NCBI GenBank assembly: GCA_017591395.1
Contig: WEDG01000311.1
Span: 124,001 to 188,000 of the forward strand
DNA length: 64,000 nucleotides
Direction of reading: 5' to 3'
Source of the DNA: Schistocephalus solidus
Taxonomy: Eukaryota; Platyhelminthes; Cestoda; Diphyllobothriidea; Diphyllobothriidae
Shown here piece after piece: positions 58,965 to 64,000 of this stretch; position 1 is the first letter of the stretch; each line of letters opens with the position of its first letter. A program made the position numbers and the translations under genes. Under the pieces are notes generated by a model. That model saw nothing but the letters and a program-made list of their open reading frames with translations, was not told the origin of the DNA and made no database searches.

Positions 58965-59150
58965 CCTCTAAACAGGACACGGGGACATGAGCCGCTCACC
59001 ATAACGCAAGTTAGGGGTACATTTAGGGTTTAGGTTAAGCTTTAGGGTGATTATGATAGGGTTAGGGCACGGGAATATTTAACTTCCCCAGAATTGTGCG
59101 CAGGACCAACTTTATTACTTGGTCTTATTTCCATGTCCTGTTTAGGGGGC
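58965..59150 (+). repeat. TTAGGG-like island between inverted flanks
   Basis: CATTTAGGGTTTAGG, GCTTTAGGGTG and ATAGGGTTAGGG occur at 59029-59067. CCTCTAAACAGGACAC at 58965 is the inverted counterpart of CATGTCCTGTTTAGGGG at 59133. A similar TGTCCTGTTTAGG occurs after the island at 14.5 kb, so island and flank may belong to one repeat family. Confidence 0.5.
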
Positions 59151-59689
59151 TCAAAATGTTTTGTTTTATCACACACATTGATGCTAGGGTCGAAAAGTTA
59201 GTGTGAATCTGATGATAAAGTCTACAAGATCAATAGAAGACGACCTGACAGCCATTCCACTGAACGGATAAAATAACTGACCACCAGACTAGATAATACC
59301 CCTGCAGGTTTAACTGCCCTCTTCTACAAGACGACTGGTTTAACAGGTATGTGATTACTAAAACTATCGCACCAATCAGGCTGCGACGAGCAGGCAGATC
59401 TGTTGAGATCGAAAATAAAAACAAATGGGAAAAGTTGATTGGCTAACTGCAACAATGAAGTTGTAGCAAGAAACCCAGGACCCTCCTGGGGAACTCAAGA
59501 AGGAGTAGAAACCCCGCAGTTGCGTCAAGCATCCCCGGAACCGAATGGCAGTCTTTCAACTAGTAATATAAGCATAAGTTGGAGAACGGACAGGCTTTAA
59601 AAATTGAGGCACCATTTTTTATGCTCCCAATGCGTATCGGTTGGCCTATTTTGCCTATATATATCGCGTTCATAATCTCCTGAAGAAGA
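59151..59689 (-). other. Intron sequence, nothing recognised
   Basis: No exon or named repeat seen. Confidence 0.35.
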
Positions 59690-59780
59690 CGAAGAAGAAG
59701 AGGGGGCGAGTTCATGGACCAAATTGTATTTGTACTGACGTTTCGAAAGCCTGCTCACTTCCATCATCAGAGTGTAGTGC
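59690..59780 (-). ncRNA. Hammerhead-ribozyme-like motif with pyrimidine tail
   Basis: Minus strand 59776 to 59732: CACTCTGATGATGGAAG, loop, CTTTCGAAACGTCAGTAC. Stem II pairs GGAAG with CTTTC (one wobble) and stem I pairs ACT with AGT. Other copies have TCT with AGA here, so the change is compensatory. About 50 bases further comes a (CTT)n tail, as at 48.3 kb. No PLE protein remnant is next to it. Confidence 0.7.
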
Positions 59781-60459
59781 TTGATGCTCCTGGTGGTCTT
59801 GAGTTAGTCAGTCTTACCGCGTGCCTCGTATTACATCCATGGTGGACGCGCGAACTTTGACCTGACCGATCGCTGCATACTTTCTTAGACCTTCCTGAGG
59901 TTGAACGCCGGCGGGCTCGCTAACTGGTAGGTATGCGGCAGCATAGCAACTGCACCCTCATATTTGTTTCTGGTTCTACTTCTTGTGATTGCTTTAATTA
60001 TCACTCCAAAGCGTCCTGCTACTAAGACCCTCGTTCCAGGCGCAGAACGGATCTCCTATTTACTACCTAGAAGTAGCATTTTCATATTTGTAATGGGTTA
60101 CGTGCTTAAAAAAACTGAACTTGTCGGATTATACTTCTGTATCTTTCGATCGTTTGAGAGCCCCTTTAAACCCGTTTTAGGAGGCAGTCGCAATCTCCTA
60201 TCTTAGCCTGCGTGGATATAAACAGTATGCGTACCGCACATACGGCAGATAGATTCGTTTCCCATCAACAGGCCACGACTTATTCGAGGACACAGAATCT
60301 GATCTGACTTTTCATTAGTCCGAAAAGTCCGGACATGAGATGCTGAAGGTTGTGGATGAGATCATGTCGACCAGTTTCCATAGATTATTTACTAGATGTC
60401 TTGTAGTGTATGTTGGTTGATGACGGAGTCAAAAGAGAGGGGGGAAATGACTTACCCAC

Positions 60460-60698
60460 CTTAAGGCAGACATGGGGAGCAGCGAGGCCTCGAATGTGTC
60501 ATTTTCGCTCATCTTCACCTTTGTGCCGATGGAACTCGATGTGGTATTGGCCTTGCGCACAAATATGTCTCCATGCCTGGGCCGTTTGACTAGAGTGAGC
60601 TTCAAATTCACGAACGGCGTGTCCTGATCGGTGAGTCTCAGGACCTCCTCCGTGAGTGGCAATTCACCGTCGCGTGGTACAGAGGCGGGCTTGATCAG
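60460..60698 (-). CDS. FREM-like gene, CSPG-repeat exon
   Basis: Acceptor CCTGCGTCTCAG at 60699 and donor CCTTAAG|GTGGGT at 60460 were chosen over the neighbouring GTAAGT because only they give the phase required by the next exon. It encodes 79 codons plus two bases: LPLTEEVLRLTDQDTPFVNL, LTLVKRPRHGDIFV, then MSENDTFEASLLPMSAL. The D.D....L...P.HG.I pattern is the first half of a CSPG repeat. Confidence 0.85.
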
Positions 60699-61124
60699 CT
60701 GAGACGCAGGAACCGGGTTTTTGTGAGTGGTTTTTAATGAAATCTTCTTTATTCAATGGAATGCTGCTGTGGGCCTCATTTACTTAAATAATTCTTACTG
60801 GTGTCTATTAACGGGCGAGGAAATGTTTTGAGCAGCACAATGAATGAAGTCACCTATCCTCCAAACATGCAGGACTTGGAAATAAAACACATTTTTTTCA
60901 GAATCGGACGTGGACTCTGATCAAAAAGGAAATTCAACAATTACGAGTACTTGGTCGCTATGTGAGCACTCACGAATACATACCCGCCTAACGGGATTGA
61001 AGTGATATAAGCCCCATTTCCTTATTTTTCTGTGAAGTTGTGATAAACATTTGAATCATTGTAACATAAAGGAATAAGGGGGGTTGACAGATTTTACTGA
61101 TTAATTTGACCCAGTTGTGGAAAA
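60699..61124 (-). other. Intron sequence, nothing recognised
   Basis: No exon or named repeat seen. Confidence 0.35.
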
Positions 61125-61265
61125 CATCTGAAGTCTCGGTGGGAATCGAACCAATGACAACCAGGGGAAGGCTTAAGTACAGCCAAAGGTCTAACCACCT
61201 GAGTTACAAGACCCCATCGGGAGGCACACGAGACTAGCATGACCATTGGATGGCAACCACATTGG
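61125..61265 (-). repeat. SINE-B copy
   Basis: CTCGGTGGGAATCGAACC, AGGGGAAGGCTTAAGTACAG, GAGTTACAAGACCCCATCGG, preceded by TTGACCCAGTTGTGGAAAA as in the 9.96 kb copy. Part of the body follows. Confidence 0.7.
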
Positions 61266-62283
61266 GACACAAACCCTGGACACTGGGTCATTTATCATGA
61301 AATCAAAGGCTGTTCCATCAAACCTCGAACCCTAGCCACACAGATTCCGATCACGAGTGCCACTTAAGGAAAGAAGCGTGGTCACTGATCCGGTTTAGTG
61401 AGAGTTCATTTAAGAGCCTTCATAGTCAGCCGTGGGACATCGAAGAGTTGATGCAGACTGCCACTCCAGAACAAAATGAAACGCAAAATTGCCTGTTGTA
61501 GTCAGATCTATTTACGATCCGTCAACTTTAAATGATATTTGTGATCACAACCGACAGGAAAAAAAATCGGCATTTTGGTGGTGGCTTCTCTGAATGCTAA
61601 CTCATCGACCGAAAATTCAAGGTTCGATCCACAACTGAGAACAGACTGACGATGGTAAACTAAAGCAGAAAGAGCCGTTCTAGCCTATCTTGTTAACTGG
61701 CAGTATTCCTTCTACAACATCCCTTGTCGCTATGGCCTTGCTAGTAAGGAACGGGCATATTCCATCATGTAACCAAAACTTTGGTTTCACGCTTATTTTA
61801 GATAAAAAGCAAATGGATGCTTCATATACCTCTAAAAGCTCCTTCCTAAAATAAGGCTTTTCATTTTTGTGATATAGTCGAAAGTTTATTAGCTAGCCGG
61901 GTGCATCAAAGGTAACCAAATAAATGACTGGATTAAAAGCATCAGATTTCGCCTGCCACAGTGCAAACGTTCCCATTGTCTTCATATCAGCAGTCGTGTT
62001 TGGGCACTGTTATCTCATTTATATGAAGGGTTCCATATACAAGATTCCTGTTAGACTCCGCAACTAACCAAACATTGTGCAAACAAACTTCTCCCAGACG
62101 ACAGGAGGGAAAGGGCGGGTTCCAGAATTGAGTCAGAAGGAAAGAGACGAGATATCGGATCAACACTCAAACAACGCTATCCCGACGCGCTGAAGTGAGC
62201 TGGTTGATATTGTTGTTGCATACCGATATCTTCAGCGCGCGCTCAAAGCAAATATCTACCTGTGAAGCTTTGTCAGCCGGTTT
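61266..62283 (-). other. Intron sequence, nothing recognised
   Basis: No exon supported. Scattered SINE-like traces near 61600-61720 are too weak to call. Confidence 0.35.
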
Positions 62284-62700
62284 ATGCGCAAACGAGAGGT
62301 AAGATTAAATCCAACTGAACCCAAATTTTGGCAAGAGCTCCCATACATCAAGAAGGTCTCAGAAGTCATCAGTCGCCATGACCAGCTGCCACGGAAAAAA
62401 CGTCTGGATTCGGTGCAATTGTGGGCAAACCTACTGAAAAAAACTACTCGGGATGCGGATGACCGAGCACGCAGCAACCATGGGGAAGTTTAACGCCAGT
62501 TCTCAATTCGCGCCTAATTCGATGGGATTCAGCCTCACATTCAAGTTCGATGAGGCTGTAATCGTCTCAAGGAGTAACAACCACGTGGTTCTCGAACGGG
62601 TGAAGCCAGGTTTTTCTGGCCCTCAGTCAAGTAGCAAGCGCAGTGACTTTCTGCCTCCATCTGCCATGCTGCAAGTTCGTTGGGACGGAGTAATCATTCA
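62284..62700 (+). pseudogene. Penelope-like element, endonuclease-region remnant
   Basis: One plus frame gives LNPTEPKFWQELPYIKKVSE, the linker before the endonuclease. A second frame gives RMTEHAATMGKFNASSQ, TFKFDEAVIVSR, VVLERVKPGFSGPQS, the second half of the GIY-YIG domain and its end. The GVVY...Y.G.TGR stretch between is largely lost. A decayed hammerhead-like motif follows at 62829. Confidence 0.75.
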
Positions 62701-62828
62701 CATGGGGAGCACACGGGCATGCAACCATTTACGATAGATGCGGGAGCTGCCAATTGGCGACATTGGCATAGTAACTGTAGCCCATAAATACTGTAAAATT
62801 TATGCGAAACATTACACTCAATTGATTT

Positions 62829-62871
62829 TGTCTTTGATGATGGATTGGAGTGTGAATACGAAACGCCAGGC
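62829..62871 (+). ncRNA. Decayed hammerhead-like motif 3' of PLE remnant
   Basis: TGTCTTTGATGATGGATT, then AATACGAAACGCCAGG. CTGATGA has become TTGATGA and GTC has become GCC, so it is unlikely to cleave. A CCCATAAATACTG box lies about 45 bases upstream. Position and strand match the PLE copies at 22.05 and 45.5 kb. Confidence 0.5.
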
Positions 62872-62918
62872 AAATAAGACATGTTCCTACTATGCACGAG
62901 AGAGAAGGGATTCCTTAC

Positions 62919-63032
62919 TTTAAGGTTGGGAGTTTGATTATCTTCTGCCAGAATTCTGATCATGAGAGATTCCTCGGAGAGGAGGTTTATGCCAGGTGCT
63001 GAGACCATCAGGCGGACCGAGACATTCTTGTC
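62919..63032 (-). CDS. FREM-like gene, most 5' exon found in the window
   Basis: Acceptor TGTCTAATTCAG at 63033 and donor CTTAAA|GTAAGG bound 38 codons, phase 0 at both ends: DKNVSVRLMVSAPGINLLSE, then ESLMIRILAEDNQTPNL. It fits the opening of a CSPG repeat. The gene must continue upstream, beyond the window, to a start codon and signal peptide. Confidence 0.75.
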
Positions 63033-63579
63033 CTGAATTAGACAGTGAAAATAAGATCCAAATAAAAAATGGTTGTAAATTGAATAGAAGAAAAAGGAAC
63101 ATTTTGATCAACAGCAAACGGTTAGTTGCATAAAAATATTTGGAACCTAGAACCCCTGCGTCTTAGAGGCCAAAAATGCATCAATGAAGTGGATAATAGA
63201 TCAATAATTGTCATCGATTGGACTTTCGTCTCACTGAGTGGTCATCGTTCAGTTGAGACAATTTCCAAACAATTTTCTCGAAGAACTTGCCTGTAGAAAT
63301 TCTGGTGTTTTTTAAATGGAATATAGGCAAGGTAGTTGGAGACGTTCTTATTCTACTGTATGATGCAGTTTGTGAACTTTACCTATGCTTTCAAGCCGAA
63401 GCATAACGAGAACGGCATAACTTGTGGAGCTCGAATATTTTTAACTATACTTTATATTTGTTAAGACTATGAATTTCGCGTACGATTTCTTTTAGCTTCG
63501 TTCAATCACAAAAAAACGTATGATTAGTGACTATTAATTATATCAATATAAGTTAAAAGGCCGCTGCACAACTCCATTC
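63033..63579 (-). other. Intron sequence, nothing recognised
   Basis: AT-rich, no exon seen. Confidence 0.35.
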
Positions 63580-63715
63580 TAGGAAATCTGCTCAACGGGT
63601 CACCAGTTCCATCCTCGGGTGGTATACAATCTGGGGTTGGCTATGATTGGCTGACAACGGCTAATGTGCCAGAAATTGCCATTCCAGTCTCCCTTGTTTT
63701 TGCCGGTTATAATAA
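63580..63715 (+). repeat. SINE-A copy
   Basis: CTGCTCAACGGGTCACCAGT, CATCCTCGGGTGG, GGGGTTGGCTATGATTGGCT, CCATTCCAGTCTCCCTTG. The head is partly lost. Confidence 0.8.
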
Positions 63716-63859
63716 TTTGCATGTTATACACAGTCCTAGGTAAGTAATCTTGGTGTCAATAACATCGAATGTGTGGTGGGTGTCCGCTAGATGACAATTT
63801 AATTGACGTGTCCTGAAACACATCCAATATAAAATATCTTTGAAATTATAACAGATGCA

Positions 63860-64000
63860 TTCCTGTATCACAAAAGTGCATGCTTCGTAAGGGAGGACGA
63901 TCCCTGAAGTTTTATCCTTCAGCGTTGGTGGACAAACATAGAATTCGCGAACAGATGGCATCTGCTGGAAAGATGGCACTATTCGCTCGCCGTCAAGAGC
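63860..64000 (-). other. Open minus frame running off the right edge
   Basis: The minus frame is open from the window edge and reads LDGERIVPSFQQMPSVREFY, then CPPTLKDKTSGIVLPYEAC. It could be a further upstream exon, but I see no firm donor site and no family motif. Confidence 0.25.

Noticed and set aside
60456..60460. Donor TGG|GTAAGT four bases further downstream
   Set aside because: It is a stronger-looking donor, but it leaves phase 0 and breaks the frame with exon 58027-58525. TTAAG|GTGGGT gives the exact repeat junction.

Overview
This is a repeat-laden piece of a metazoan nuclear genome, most likely a flatworm and probably a diphyllobothriidean tapeworm. The grounds are introns of 1.8 to 8.2 kb with GT..AG borders, many Penelope-like (PLE) and CR1-like retroelement fragments, hammerhead-ribozyme-like motifs beside the PLE pieces, a dense tRNA-derived SINE family, and degenerate TTAGGG islands. 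The taxon is inferred from these elements; no species marker gene is present.

The one gene I can support runs on the minus strand from beyond the right edge (about 63.03 kb) to a stop codon at 20.53 kb. Ten exons were found by open frame, splice sites and phase: 62919-63032, 60460-60698, 58027-58525, 55098-56242, 50401-50642, 44102-44484, 36266-37305, 31996-32178, 23591-23756 and 20532-20986. The first seven join in phase into about 1,220 residues of tandem CSPG-type repeats. Then come a Calx-beta exon and, after a phase break showing missing exons, a C-terminal exon with a C-type-lectin signature. CSPG repeats, then Calx-beta, then lectin is the layout of the FRAS1/FREM basement-membrane family, closest to FREM1. 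The 5' part lies outside the window. At least one exon is missing between 36266 and 32178 and at least one between 31996 and 23756.

The 20.5 kb on the left, downstream of the gene, has no gene I can recognise. It holds a 1.6 kb GTA-type microsatellite (1.02-2.61 kb), a roughly 0.45 kb CTC tract inside a duplicated pyrimidine-rich block (12.47-14.34 kb), a CpG-rich block (11.8-12.24 kb), SINEs, and a PLE reverse transcriptase remnant (15.48-15.88 kb).

The introns are packed with mobile-element debris. PLE GIY-YIG or RT remnants lie at 21.6, 39.5/41.4, 44.7 and 62.3 kb. A 5'-truncated CR1-like LINE (39.89-41.34 kb) splits the 39.5/41.4 kb PLE, and more CR1 3' ends lie at 27.6, 28.8, 46.8 and 53.4 kb. 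Two tRNA-derived SINE families are present: SINE-A, about 20 copies or fragments with a tRNA-Arg-like head, and SINE-B, five tRNA-like copies. There is also a foldback element at 51.2-52.1 kb.

The most interesting non-coding signal is a set of short hammerhead-like motifs at seven loci. They have almost no stem III, covarying stems, and a TATA-like box a short way upstream in several copies. Where a PLE endonuclease remnant is present, the motif lies just 3' of it on the same strand.
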